NCBI GenBank assembly: GCA_017898095.1
Contig: JAGKQJ010000007.1
Coordinates: 1-57,371 of the forward strand
DNA from: Bacillaceae bacterium Marseille-Q3522
Lineage (GTDB): Bacteria > Bacillota > Bacilli > Bacillales > Cytobacillaceae
Length of the DNA: 57,371 bases
Direction of reading: 5' to 3'
The translations under genes were made by a program, and so were the position numbers. Positions 8,382 to 17,534 of the stretch are shown piece after piece (positions within the stretch are counted from its first letter, which is position 1; every line of letters starts with the position of its first letter). The notes under the pieces were generated by a model that was not told the origin of the DNA, searched no databases, and worked only from the letters and a program-made list of their open reading frames with translations.

Positions 8382-9341
8382 TTACCGGTTTCCTTTTATA
8401 TAATGCGTTCCGGAAGCTTTTGGCGCTTCGGCACGTCCGATGAAACCGGCTAAAGCCAGAATTGTAAATACGTACGGTGCGATTAATAAATACACATTTG
8501 GAATGTTTTCCAAAAACGGCAAATTTGATCCGATGATACTCAAACTTTGCGCAAAGCCGAAGAAAATACCGGCTCCTAAAACACCTAGCGGATGCCATTT
8601 TCCAAATATCAAAGCAGCTAATGACATGAATCCCTGCCCGCTAATGGTAGCGTGACTAAAGTCTGACGTAATTGCTTGTGCATAGATGGCGCCGCCAATC
8701 CCGCCAAGCGCGCCGGATATAATCACCCCGATATAACGCATTCTCGTTACATTAATTCCCATTGTATCAGCAGCCATCGGATGTTCCCCGACAGAACGGA
8801 GGCGCAGGCCAAACGGGGTTTTAAACATTACATACCATGCAATAACGGACACGATTATTGCTAAAAAAGATGTATAATACGTATCGGAAAAGAATAAATC
8901 ACCAATAATTGGAATGTCACTTAAGAAAGGAATATCAACTTTTCCAAATCCCTTTTGGATAATATCTGTCTGTCCTTTTCCATAAATAAACTTTACTAAA
9001 AATAATGTCAAACCTACGGCTAATAAATTAATCGCAACACCTGATACGGTATGATCCGCTCGGAAAGTAATTGCTGCAACAGCATGGAGCAAAGAGAAAA
9101 TTGCTCCGACAATCATCGCTGCAATCAAGGCAATCCATGGTGTCCAATTTCCTAACACATCAGTAAACGTTAAATTAAACACAATGGCTGTAAACGCCCC
9201 GATAACCATTAAGCCCTCAAGCCCGATATTTACAACTCCTGATCTTTCCGAGAAGTTTCCCCCTAACGCGGTGAAAATTAGCGGTGTTGCCCAAAGCAAG
9301 GTGGAAGGGATTACGATCATTAAAACCTCATAGAAGCTCAT
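8382..9341 (-). CDS. nupQ: nucleoside ABC transporter permease NupQ (YufQ-like)
   Basis: A 319-residue, highly hydrophobic inner-membrane permease of the BPD_transp_2 (branched-chain amino acid/ribose) type. It has about eight to ten spans and the conserved NIGLEGLMVIGAF segment near residue 40. Its start codon follows the nupP stop directly. With NupO and NupP it forms the membrane part of a BmpA-type nucleoside importer; B. subtilis NupNOPQ takes up guanosine, and that specificity is inferred here. A strong terminator closes the operon. Confidence 0.92.
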   Translation of the reverse strand: MSFYEVLMIVIPSTLLWATPLIFTALGGNFSERSGVVNIGLEGLMVIGAFTAIVFNLTFTDVLGNWTPWIALIAAMIVGAIFSLLHAVAAITFRADHTVSGVAINLLAVGLTLFLVKFIYGKGQTDIIQKGFGKVDIPFLSDIPIIGDLFFSDTYYTSFLAIIVSVIAWYVMFKTPFGLRLRSVGEHPMAADTMGINVTRMRYIGVIISGALGGIGGAIYAQAITSDFSHATISGQGFMSLAALIFGKWHPLGVLGAGIFFGFAQSLSIIGSNLPFLENIPNVYLLIAPYVFTILALAGFIGRAEAPKASGTHYIKGNR

Positions 9342-10385
9342 TTATTTCGCCCCCTTCTTCGTCCATTTTGCCAGCAGCCAGCGGATCATATAACTTGAAG
9401 CCACAAAAAAAACAATTAAGGCTATAATAATATCGACAAGTTCATTCGGCACCCCGGCCTGAAGCGGCATTTTCAATGCGCCAACTTGTAAGATAGCAAA
9501 TAAAAAAGCCGCAAAGACGACGCCGATCGGGCTGACACCGAGTAGCGCAACGGCAATTCCATCAAAGCCTACTCCGGTAAACCCGCCTTTAATGGAAGCA
9601 TAGCCAAACGTACCCAGTCCTTCCATCGCCCCGGCGAGACCGGCGAATATCCCGGAAATAACCATTGACTGAATAATATTTGCACCAACATTCATCCCTG
9701 CATAATTGGATGCATGCTGATTAAAGCCTACTGATTTTAATTCATAGCCTTTTTTTGTTTTATCCAAAATAAACCACATGATAAACACGCAAATAACAGC
9801 AACAATGATTCCCCAATGCAGGCGGGAAAAGTCTGTTACACTTTCTAAAAAAGACGACCGTAAAGATGCGGATTCGGCAACTACTTCCGTTTGGTCGGCG
9901 CGTTCCGACATCACGTTGCGGACGAGATAGTTACAGACGTGAAGAGCAATATAGTTCATCATAATTGTGATAATTACTTCATGAACCTGTAATTTTGCTT
10001 TCAATAATCCGGGAATAAATGCCCATAAGGCACCTGCAGCCGCTGCTGCTAAAATCGCAAGCGGCAAATGAATTACTTTCGGAAGCTCGAAAGCAAGTCC
10101 TACCCAAACTGCTGCAGTCCAGCCGACAATCACTTGCCCCTCTACACCGATATTAAATAATCCCGTTTTAAAAGCAAAAGCAACAGCCAGTCCGGAGAGA
10201 ATTAGCGGTGTTGCCTGGCGGATGACTTCCCCGATATAATAGATTTCTCCTAAAGAACCATCCCACAATGCCGTAAATGCCGCCAGCGCATCATAGCCGG
10301 TTATTACCATAATGATCGTTCCCACCAGTATCCCTAAAAACACAGATATGATTGGAATCAGCAAATTTGAAAGCTGCTTCGTCAT
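9342..10385 (-). CDS. nupP: nucleoside ABC transporter permease NupP (YufP-like)
   Basis: A permease of about 347 residues with roughly nine membrane spans and the family segment FNIGVEGQVIVG near residue 80. It pairs with NupQ. The ATG at 10383-10385 (MTKQLSNLL) is preferred because AAGGTGG lies 8 nt upstream; an in-frame GTG four codons earlier (10395-10397) would overlap nupO. It begins 1 bp after the nupO stop codon, with its ribosome site inside nupO. Confidence 0.9.
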   Translation of the reverse strand: MTKQLSNLLIPIISVFLGILVGTIIMVITGYDALAAFTALWDGSLGEIYYIGEVIRQATPLILSGLAVAFAFKTGLFNIGVEGQVIVGWTAAVWVGLAFELPKVIHLPLAILAAAAAGALWAFIPGLLKAKLQVHEVIITIMMNYIALHVCNYLVRNVMSERADQTEVVAESASLRSSFLESVTDFSRLHWGIIVAVICVFIMWFILDKTKKGYELKSVGFNQHASNYAGMNVGANIIQSMVISGIFAGLAGAMEGLGTFGYASIKGGFTGVGFDGIAVALLGVSPIGVVFAAFLFAILQVGALKMPLQAGVPNELVDIIIALIVFFVASSYMIRWLLAKWTKKGAK

Positions 10386-10386
10386 G

Positions 10387-11907
10387 CTATCTTCCACCTT
10401 CTTTCTTATGACCTGCCATAAATAATCCTAACTCCTGTTCATTTGTCTCAGTTGGTTTTAAGATGGAAACAATTTTTCCTTCACTAATGACAGCAATCCG
10501 GTCACTAACATTAAAAATTTCATCTAATTCGAAGGAAACAAGCAAGACGGCTTTTCCCTGGTCACGTTGTTCTATCAGCCGTTTATGAATAAATTCAATT
10601 GCTCCGACATCAAGCCCCCTTGTAGGCTGTGCGGCAATGAGCAAATTCGGATTACGGTCAATTTCACGTCCAATTATCGCCTTTTGCTGGTTACCTCCCG
10701 ATAATGATCTTGCAAGTGTTTGCTCATCAGGGGTTCTTACATCGAATTCGGAAATTAACGCTTTTGCTTTTTTATTGATTTCCGCTTTATTCAAAATTCC
10801 AAAATGCGAAAAAGGAGGTTTATAATAGGTTTGCAGCACCATATTATCTGCCACTGAAAAATCAAGCACTAACCCAAACTTATGGCGGTCTTGCGGAATA
10901 TGGGCAACACCCGATTCTGTTACTTTGCGCGGAGAAAAGCTGGTAATCTTCTTTCCATTTAACAGAATCGAACCTGCTTCAACTCGCGCAAGCCCGGTAA
11001 TCGCTTCGATTAATTCTGTTTGGCCGTTCCCGTCTACACCTGCTATTCCGACAATCTCTCCGGCATGCACATCAAGATTTAAGCCGCGCACCTTATTGAC
11101 ACCCCGGGTATCTTTCACGACTAAATCTATTATTTGTAAAACTTTCTTTCCCGGATTTGCTTGTTTTTTTTCGGTTTTAAAAGTTACTTCGCGTCCGACC
11201 ATTAAGCTTGCCAATTCCGAAGGATTTGTCTCTTTTACATTCAACGTTGCGATCCCTTCTCCTTTGCGAATCACGGTTACCCGGTCACATACTTCCATAA
11301 TTTCTTTTAACTTATGGGTAATTAAAATAATAGATTTCCCTTCGGCAATGAGCGTTTTCATTATATGAATAAGTTCTTTTATCTCTTGCGGGGTCAGTAC
11401 AGCTGTAGGTTCGTCAAAAATAATTATTTCCGCACCGCGATATAATGTTTTGAGAATTTCAACCCTTTGTTGCATTCCGACAGAAATGTCCGCTATTTTT
11501 GACTGAGGGTCAACAGCAAGTCCATAACGGTCGGAGATCTCTTGTACTTTTTTTTCAGCCTTTTTTAAATCGATTTTACCATGTGATGTAATTTCTTTTC
11601 CTAAAATAATATTTTCTGTGACAGTGAAAGTATCAATAAGCATAAAATGCTGATGAACCATACCGATCCCTAAATCATTTGCAATATTGGGATTTGTAAT
11701 CGTAACGGGCTTTCCTTTCACACGAATTTCTCCTTTTTCCGGCTGGTATAACCCAAAAAGGACATTCATCAACGTTGATTTCCCGGCACCATTTTCGCCA
11801 AGCAACGCATGTATTTCCCCTTTTTTCAGCTGAAGTGTTATATTGTCATTTGCGACAATGCCGGGAAACTCCTTTCGAATATTGAGCATCTCAATTACAT
11901 AGTCCAT
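10387..11907 (-). CDS. nupO: nucleoside ABC transporter ATP-binding protein NupO (YufO-like), double ATPase
   Basis: A 506-residue protein with two ABC ATPase halves. The first has Walker A GENGAGKST (near 38), ISVGMQQRVEILK as signature and IIFDEPTAVL as Walker B. The second has GVDGNGQTE in place of a canonical Walker A, LSGGNQQK and LLIAAQPTRGLD, the usual asymmetry of sugar/nucleoside-type fused ATPases. The ATG at 11905-11907 is used because GGAGGGAGTGAGG precedes it; the frame is open 30 codons further without a ribosome site. It energises import through NupP/NupQ. Confidence 0.93.
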   Translation of the reverse strand: MDYVIEMLNIRKEFPGIVANDNITLQLKKGEIHALLGENGAGKSTLMNVLFGLYQPEKGEIRVKGKPVTITNPNIANDLGIGMVHQHFMLIDTFTVTENIILGKEITSHGKIDLKKAEKKVQEISDRYGLAVDPQSKIADISVGMQQRVEILKTLYRGAEIIIFDEPTAVLTPQEIKELIHIMKTLIAEGKSIILITHKLKEIMEVCDRVTVIRKGEGIATLNVKETNPSELASLMVGREVTFKTEKKQANPGKKVLQIIDLVVKDTRGVNKVRGLNLDVHAGEIVGIAGVDGNGQTELIEAITGLARVEAGSILLNGKKITSFSPRKVTESGVAHIPQDRHKFGLVLDFSVADNMVLQTYYKPPFSHFGILNKAEINKKAKALISEFDVRTPDEQTLARSLSGGNQQKAIIGREIDRNPNLLIAAQPTRGLDVGAIEFIHKRLIEQRDQGKAVLLVSFELDEIFNVSDRIAVISEGKIVSILKPTETNEQELGLFMAGHKKEGGR

Positions 11908-12105
11908 TTCCTCACTCCCTCCTATTCGATCACTTGGTCTTCGGTAATATAAGCGGAGATCACCGAATAATTCCTTTATAGCGAATATATCATGCAAAAT
12001 ATGAAAATCTATTTATTAATGGCTAAAAAATTCAGTGAAAGGCGGAATTTACCATTCCACGCTTCAATCAATTTTTTCCGTTAACATAATGCAATATTTT
12101 TTCTT

Positions 12106-12148
12106 TAAAAAAGGAATAAGTAGGTTCTCTATAACCTGCCTATTCCTC
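12106..12148 (-). terminator. terminator between nupN and nupO
   Basis: On the minus strand AGGAATAGGCAGGTT pairs imperfectly with AACCTACTTATTCCT and is followed by TTTTTT. It lies about 150 bp after nupN and 200 bp before nupO. It would lower expression of the ATPase and permeases relative to the binding protein. Confidence 0.8.
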
Positions 12149-12216
12149 ATTATGAAACAAGTTACTATCGTCCTGTAAAACCGCGATGTATCGATTTATT
12201 TTAAATAATGATAAGG

Positions 12217-12258
12217 GGAAAATCCATACCTCTAAGTAAAGCACAGACTGGATTTTCC
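12217..12258 (-). promoter_or_regulatory. stem-loop after nupN
   Basis: GGAAAATCCA (12217-12226) and TGGATTTTCC (12249-12258) form a perfect 10-bp stem with a 22-nt loop and no T run. Its place just downstream of the binding-protein gene suggests protection of the nupN mRNA 3' end. Together with the next terminator it fills the 391-bp nupN-nupO gap, where no gene is visible. Confidence 0.55.
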
Positions 12259-12298
12259 ACTTTGTAATCTTCCGGTACAGCTTTATGAAATAAGGTTA

Positions 12299-13402
12299 CT
12301 ACTCTGCTTTAAATGTTTTTAGTTCTTCGTAAGTTCCAGGGATTGTAACGTCCCCTGCTTTTATTTTTGCCACCCATTCTTCAACTGTAGCATCAATATC
12401 CGCTTTATTTTCAATTGCTTCATTAACAGGTGCAAGTCCGACGCCATCCTGAGCAAGATCGTATACGATTGTTTCTCCGCCAGGGAAGTCACCGTTCTTT
12501 GCTTTTTCCGATAAATCTTTTACTGCGTTATCGACACGTTTTAACGCCGAAGTTAACACAATATTTTCTTCTTTTCCGTCAATTTCAACAACACCTTCAG
12601 CGGATTGGTCAGAGTCGACACCAATTGCCCAAATTTCACGAGCAGGATCCTGTTGTTTTAAATCACGTGCTTCTGTAAACAGACCGTTACCAGTTCCTCC
12701 TGCTGCATGGAAAACGACATCATTACCAGAAGCATAAAGTGAACTGGCAATCGTTTTCCCAACATCTGCCTTATCAAAAGCACCTGCATATTGAACTTCG
12801 ACTACCGCATCGGGGTTTACTGCGGAAACTCCGGCTTTAAAGCCTACTTCAAAACGTTCAATAACATCTGATTCAATACCGCCAATAAAACCAATCTTAT
12901 TTGTTTTTGTAGCTAAACCGGCTGCTACCCCTGCCAAAAACGATGCTTCTTGTTCTTTGAATAAAATGCTTGCCACGTTCGGTTGTTCCACCACTCCGTC
13001 AACAAGGGCAAAATGAGCATCTGTTTGCTGTTTTGCAATATCTTCAACAGCTTTTGTCATCATAAAACCAATCCCAAAAATTAAAGAAAAATCTTCGCGA
13101 GCCAACGAATTTAAATTCGTTGTATAATCAGCGTCTGAATGGGATGACACATAATTGTAACCATTCGTTCCTTTTTCCAAGCCATTTTCCTGGCCAAATG
13201 CTTCAATTCCTTCCCAGGCAGACTGGTTAAAGGATTTATCATCTATGCCGCCAACATCCGTAACCATGGCAACCGTGAAGTCGGAATTTTCTTCACCTTC
13301 ACCGGTTGATCCGCCATTGTCATTGTTGTTTCCGCAAGCACTTAAAATCATGCCCGCAACAAGTAAAAGCGACAGCGCCAAACTAATTTTACGCTTTTTC
13401 AA
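12299..13402 (-). CDS. nupN: nucleoside-binding lipoprotein NupN (BmpA/Med family)
   Basis: A 367-residue surface lipoprotein. It has a signal peptide ([14 protein letters not shown]...) with lipobox LSAC at about 20-23, so the Cys is lipidated and anchors the protein outside the membrane. The mature part is a BMP-family solute-binding domain ([17 protein letters not shown], then IGFIGG and [10 protein letters not shown]). It delivers nucleosides to NupOPQ. The start is TTG (13400-13402) with a GGGGGG ribosome site. An extended -10 promoter candidate lies 80 bp upstream. The B. subtilis operon is CodY-controlled, but I could not find a convincing CodY box here. Confidence 0.93.
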   Translation of the reverse strand: MKKRKISLALSLLLVAGMILSACGNNNDNGGSTGEGEENSDFTVAMVTDVGGIDDKSFNQSAWEGIEAFGQENGLEKGTNGYNYVSSHSDADYTTNLNSLAREDFSLIFGIGFMMTKAVEDIAKQQTDAHFALVDGVVEQPNVASILFKEQEASFLAGVAAGLATKTNKIGFIGGIESDVIERFEVGFKAGVSAVNPDAVVEVQYAGAFDKADVGKTIASSLYASGNDVVFHAAGGTGNGLFTEARDLKQQDPAREIWAIGVDSDQSAEGVVEIDGKEENIVLTSALKRVDNAVKDLSEKAKNGDFPGGETIVYDLAQDGVGLAPVNEAIENKADIDATVEEWVAKIKAGDVTIPGTYEELKTFKAE

Positions 13403-13482
13403 AATATGTACCCCCCAGAAAATGATAATATTGTTTTGTTAGCAGCTTTTCACCCTATCAGATGATTCTACTAACCGAAAAT

Positions 13483-13491
13483 ACTATACCA
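13483..13491 (-). promoter_or_regulatory. candidate extended -10 promoter for nupN
   Basis: The minus strand reads TGGTATAGT, an extended -10 element, about 80 bp upstream of the nupN start. No good -35 is seen at 17 bp. Confidence 0.35.
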
Positions 13492-13551
13492 TTTTTCTTT
13501 CGAGAAATAAATAGCCGTCGCAAAAAAGCCTAAACATTTGTTGTGAAAAAT

Positions 13552-13954
13552 AAAAGCGGAAGCGGCTTGGTCAGCTGCGACAAGCTTAAGACGAACAACA
13601 ATAAAGTCCGCTCTTTGACTTTATTGTTGTTTGGCTTAAGACCTCGAGCCGATAGCGCCTGGAGCTGGACAAATAGAAAAGCGGAAGCGGCTTGGTCAGC
13701 CGCGACAAGCTTAAGACGAACAACAATAAAGTCCGCTCTTTGACTTTATTGTTGTTTGGCTTAAGACCTCGAGCGGCTAGCCGCTGGAGCTGGACAAATA
13801 GAAAAGCGAAGGGCGCTTGCACATCGGCGACAAGCTTAAGACGAACTTACATAAAGTCCGCCCTTTGACTTTATGTAAGATTGGCTTAAGACCTCGAGCC
13901 GATAGCGCCTGGAGCTGGACAAATAGAAAAGCGGAAGCGGCTTGGTCAGCCGCG
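13552..13954 (+). repeat. R1-A: tandem array of R1 hairpin repeats (3.2 copies of 125 bp)
   Basis: Units begin at 13552, 13677, 13802 and 13927 (partial), exactly 125 bp apart. Each has outer arms, inner arms flanked by GCTTAAG and CTCGAG-type strings, and a central hairpin. In units 1 and 2 the central stem is CAACAATAAAGTC/GACTTTATTGTTG. In unit 3 it is CTTACATAAAGTC/GACTTTATGTAAG, a paired change. The array ends at the spoIIIE stop codon (13955-13957). Translated open frames inside it are artefacts of the repeat. Confidence 0.9.
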
Positions 13955-16279
13955 TTACGAGCCTGATTCTTCAGCGGATTTTGAAATGAGCACGGCTCGC
14001 GGCTTACTGCCTTCATACTGTCCGACGACTCCCCTGAGCTCCATTTCATCAATGAGACGGGCCGCTCTTGTATATCCTATACGGAATCTGCGTTGTAGCA
14101 TCGATACAGATGCAGTCTGCATGTCAATAACGAGCTCGACCGCTTCATTGTACAGCTCATCGACTGCCTCCCCTTTCGTTTCCGGAATATCATCGGGGAT
14201 CATTTCCTCCTGATATTGAGCTTTTTGCTGTGAAATAACAAAATTTACTACTTCTTCAACTTCATCATCCGATAAAAATGCTCCCTGTACCCGGATCGGC
14301 TTTGAAGCTCCGACAGGTAAAAATAGCATATCTCCTCGTCCCAGCAACTTTTCCGCTCCCCCCATATCAAGAATAGTCCGCGAATCGATTTGTGAAGAAA
14401 CGGAGAAAGCAATCCGAGAAGGAATATTTGCTTTTATTACTCCGGTTATCACATCAACCGACGGGCGCTGCGTGGCAATGATTAAGTGAATTCCTGCAGC
14501 ACGGGCCATTTGTGCCAGTCTTGTAATAGCATCTTCAACATCGGAGGATGCGACCATCATTAAATCGGCTAACTCGTCCACAATGACGATAATATACGGC
14601 AAGAACGGCTGTTGCCCCTCTCCTTCCGCATTTTCGCGGCGAATATGTTCATTATAACCTTCAATATTTCTTGTACCAGTATGTGAGAATAACTCATATC
14701 TCCTCTCCATCTCACTGACAACTTTTTTTAAAGCCTGGGAAGCCTTGCGCGCATCTGTTACAACAGGCGCCAAAAGATGGGGGATACCGTTATATACATT
14801 TAATTCTACCATTTTCGGGTCAATCATCATCAGCTTTACTTCATGAGGCTTTGCCCTCATTAAAACGCTCGTAATGATCCCGTTTATACAAACACTTTTG
14901 CCGCTGCCGGTTGCTCCGGCAACTAAAAGATGCGGCATTTTATTCAATTCAGCCAGGACAGCTTCTCCAGTAATATCGCGGCCCAGCCCAATTAGTAATT
15001 TTGCTTCCGGATGGTCGTTTTGTTTCGATTCAAGGACTTCACGCAGCGAAACTACGGCTACTTCAGAATTGGGTACTTCAATACCAATGGCGGATTTTCC
15101 GGGAATCGGAGCTTCCATGCGAATATCTTTTGCCGCTAATGCCAATGCGATATCATCACTTAAACTAACAATTTTACTGACTTTAACACCTGCATCCGGA
15201 TGAACTTCATATTTCGTTACCGCAGGTCCAAGATGTACCTGGGTGACTTTTGCTTTCACACCAAAGCTTTGAAACGTCCTTTCCAGCTTCGCAGCATTTG
15301 CATGAATTTGCCTGTATTCACCACTTTGATCTGCTTGCCTCGGCCGTTTTAAAAGCTTAATAGGCGGTAATTCATATGCTGTATTTTCAACTTCTGTAAA
15401 AGAAATAACCGGCTCTGTATCATCCTCAGCTTTTGCTTCTATTCTTTCTGCTTCCGTTAACTCCTGATTTTTTTCTGTATAAGCTTTGTCTGTAAAACTG
15501 GAAATGAGCGGCTCTATCGGTTTATCGTCATTCGTTTCGTTGTTCTCATTTTCATTAACGGGAAGCTTTTTTCCTGACTTCTTTTGCGCGGAAAAAATAT
15601 TTGCCTGCTTCTTTTTTGCCAGTTTTTTTTCCTTTCGCTCTTTATACCATGAAACAATATCATCCTTTACTTCATGCCATTGCTTTTTAATAAACTGGAA
15701 AAGGGCTGAAAAAAACTTTCGCATCGTATCGCCAAATGTTTTCCCGGTCAAAAGGATAACACCGATGAGAATAAACAGACCCGCAACCAGCCTTGTGCCT
15801 GCTTGGTCAAATAATAAATAGAAAAGGGCTAACAAAACGGCGCCGATCATCCCCCCGCCGAGGTCTGTAGTCGATGTCTTCTGCTGCACCTCCAGTTGAA
15901 ATAGTTCCCAAGTATTCGAAATCACACTTGGATTAGCAAATTTACCTTCATCCCCCAATCCCTGAAAAAGACTCGCATGACTCAGACATAAAAGAGATCC
16001 GACGATAAAATAAATTCCTACTAGTTTCGTATTTAATAAATAGGGGCGCTCTCGTTTCCACATCAAAAACCCGCTATAAACGAGTAAGCCCAGCAAACCA
16101 AGTATGTACCATTCCCCCATAAAAAAGCGAAAAAACAATGCAGACGCCCTTCCGACTGCACCAAGCTTTGCAAGGGAAATAACGACAAGAGAAAACAGAA
16201 TTAATGCAACTAATTCAAATTGCATTGCTCTTTTTATATGTTCCCGTTTACGGGACTTCCGTCTTTTTCTCTTCACCAT
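13955..16279 (-). CDS. spoIIIE: DNA translocase SpoIIIE/FtsK family
   Basis: A 774-residue septal DNA pump. The N-terminus carries a basic stretch and four to five membrane spans (to about residue 190), then a charged linker. The RecA-like motor follows, with Walker A GATGSGKS at about 455-462 and Walker [14 protein letters not shown]. The C-terminal gamma winged helix ([20 protein letters not shown]) reads SRS/KOPS-type sequences. The ATG at 16277-16279 is preferred ([17 protein letters not shown] upstream) over one 14 codons earlier. In sporulation it would move the chromosome into the forespore. Its stop codon directly abuts repeat array R1-A. Confidence 0.95.
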   Translation of the reverse strand: MVKRKRRKSRKREHIKRAMQFELVALILFSLVVISLAKLGAVGRASALFFRFFMGEWYILGLLGLLVYSGFLMWKRERPYLLNTKLVGIYFIVGSLLCLSHASLFQGLGDEGKFANPSVISNTWELFQLEVQQKTSTTDLGGGMIGAVLLALFYLLFDQAGTRLVAGLFILIGVILLTGKTFGDTMRKFFSALFQFIKKQWHEVKDDIVSWYKERKEKKLAKKKQANIFSAQKKSGKKLPVNENENNETNDDKPIEPLISSFTDKAYTEKNQELTEAERIEAKAEDDTEPVISFTEVENTAYELPPIKLLKRPRQADQSGEYRQIHANAAKLERTFQSFGVKAKVTQVHLGPAVTKYEVHPDAGVKVSKIVSLSDDIALALAAKDIRMEAPIPGKSAIGIEVPNSEVAVVSLREVLESKQNDHPEAKLLIGLGRDITGEAVLAELNKMPHLLVAGATGSGKSVCINGIITSVLMRAKPHEVKLMMIDPKMVELNVYNGIPHLLAPVVTDARKASQALKKVVSEMERRYELFSHTGTRNIEGYNEHIRRENAEGEGQQPFLPYIIVIVDELADLMMVASSDVEDAITRLAQMARAAGIHLIIATQRPSVDVITGVIKANIPSRIAFSVSSQIDSRTILDMGGAEKLLGRGDMLFLPVGASKPIRVQGAFLSDDEVEEVVNFVISQQKAQYQEEMIPDDIPETKGEAVDELYNEAVELVIDMQTASVSMLQRRFRIGYTRAARLIDEMELRGVVGQYEGSKPRAVLISKSAEESGS

Positions 16280-16429
16280 AATCAAATCACCCGCATTTTG
16301 GAAATTAAAGGGGTTAGACAAGCGTTTTGTACAGAGTGAACTAACTTACAACCCCGAAATTTAATAATTCATAACAAAGCAAAATAAATTCCCGCTGAAT
16401 TTACTTGAATTTTCATCTTAAAAAGTTAC

Positions 16430-16457
16430 AAGAGAAAGCAGCCATCCGGCTGCTTTT
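16430..16457 (-). terminator. ylzJ terminator
   Basis: AAAGCAGCC (16435-16443) pairs with GGCTGCTTT (16448-16456) around a 4-nt loop. The minus-strand tail is TTTCTCTTG, a weak T tract; the plus side has TTTTA. It separates tepA-ylzJ from spoIIIE. Confidence 0.7.
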
Positions 16458-16485
16458 AAAATTAGTTTCATTATAACACAAGCTT

Positions 16486-16695
16486 TTAGGAAAGGGGGAT
16501 TTTTGTCCCGGGAGCCCATTTATCATAAAGAAAATGAGCTGGATCACTGCTCAAATTACGGATAATCTGATAATGATCTCCCATTAATTGTACCAATACA
16601 GGCACTCCGTCAAACTCAACAATTTTTTGATTTTGAAAGGCAGTTTCATCTGCAGGAAAAATAAGATCCTTTGGCATTACTGTATATAATATCAT
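16486..16695 (-). CDS. ylzJ: YlzJ-like small protein
   Basis: A 69-residue protein ([17 protein letters not shown]) of the YlzJ family found next to tepA in Bacillus. Its start overlaps the end of tepA by 4 bp (ATGA), so it is translationally coupled. No catalytic motif is visible and the function is unknown. A terminator follows it. Confidence 0.85.
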   Translation of the reverse strand: MILYTVMPKDLIFPADETAFQNQKIVEFDGVPVLVQLMGDHYQIIRNLSSDPAHFLYDKWAPGTKIPLS

Positions 16696-17429
16696 TGAAT
16701 AAGACCGCCGTTTTCCGGCTCTTTTTGTTTATTACTTTCAATCAATTGATTTAACATGAGCATCGCCTCACCAATTCCCCCCACTTTATCCATTAATCCA
16801 TAATCGACTGCCTCTTTTCCAACCACATTCGTGCCAATGTCTCTTGTTAAATTACCTTTTGCAAACATTAAATTCTTAAATTGCTCAGCCGTTACATGTG
16901 AATGTTTCGTAACAAAATTAGTTACCCTGTCCTGCATTTTATCTAAATATTCAAATGTTTGCGGAACTCCGATTACTAAACCGGTAAGACGGATCGGATG
17001 AATCGTCATCGTTGCCGTTTCCGTTATAAACGAATAATCACAGGAAACGGCAATCGGAACACCAATGGAATGGCCGCCTCCTAAGACAATGGACACCGTC
17101 GGCTTTGATAACGAAGCAAGCATTTCCGCAATCGCAAGCCCCGCTTCTACATCTCCGCCTACCGTGTTTAAAATAACCAACAGACCTTCGATTTTCGGAT
17201 TTTGCTCAATTGCAACAATTTGCGGGATTAAATGCTCATATTTTGTTGTTTTATTTTGCGGTGGCAATTGAAGGTGTCCTTCGATTTGACCGACAATTGT
17301 TAAGCAATGGATTTTTGAATCTTGTGATAGCTGAGGGACGTTTGTCTGTCCAAGTTGCTGAATCTTTTCCATCAAACCGGACGGCTCTTCTTTACGCCCA
17401 TCATCATTTGAAAAATCGTGTTCATCCAT
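16692..17429 (-). CDS. tepA: TepA, ClpP-class serine protease-like protein
   Basis: A 245-residue cytosolic protein of the ClpP/crotonase-like TepA group. The nucleophile is in GGGHSIG (Ser about 121) and the His in [10 protein letters not shown] (about 144). TepA has been linked to degradation of spore proteins (SASP) and to protein export in B. subtilis. The ATG at 17427-17429 is chosen because GGGGGAAAG precedes it; the frame stays open 22 codons further. Divergent N-terminal extension compared with ClpP is normal for the group. Confidence 0.9.
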   Translation of the reverse strand: MDEHDFSNDDGRKEEPSGLMEKIQQLGQTNVPQLSQDSKIHCLTIVGQIEGHLQLPPQNKTTKYEHLIPQIVAIEQNPKIEGLLVILNTVGGDVEAGLAIAEMLASLSKPTVSIVLGGGHSIGVPIAVSCDYSFITETATMTIHPIRLTGLVIGVPQTFEYLDKMQDRVTNFVTKHSHVTAEQFKNLMFAKGNLTRDIGTNVVGKEAVDYGLMDKVGGIGEAMLMLNQLIESNKQKEPENGGLIQ

Positions 17430-17534
17430 TTCTCTTTCCCCCTTCCATTCAGGTAATGCTAGAGGATGCTTCTTACTCGTTACCTTTTTAAACATGCACT
17501 ACTAGTATAGGCGGGGAAAAATATTTCATACATT

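Noticed and set aside
13403-13551. CodY box upstream of nupN
   Set aside because: Only partial A/T-rich matches were found; none close enough to the 15-bp consensus to support.
13543-13822. Open frames of 66-78 codons on both strands in R1-A
   Set aside because: They repeat with the 125-bp unit, have no ribosome sites and are translations of the hairpin repeat.
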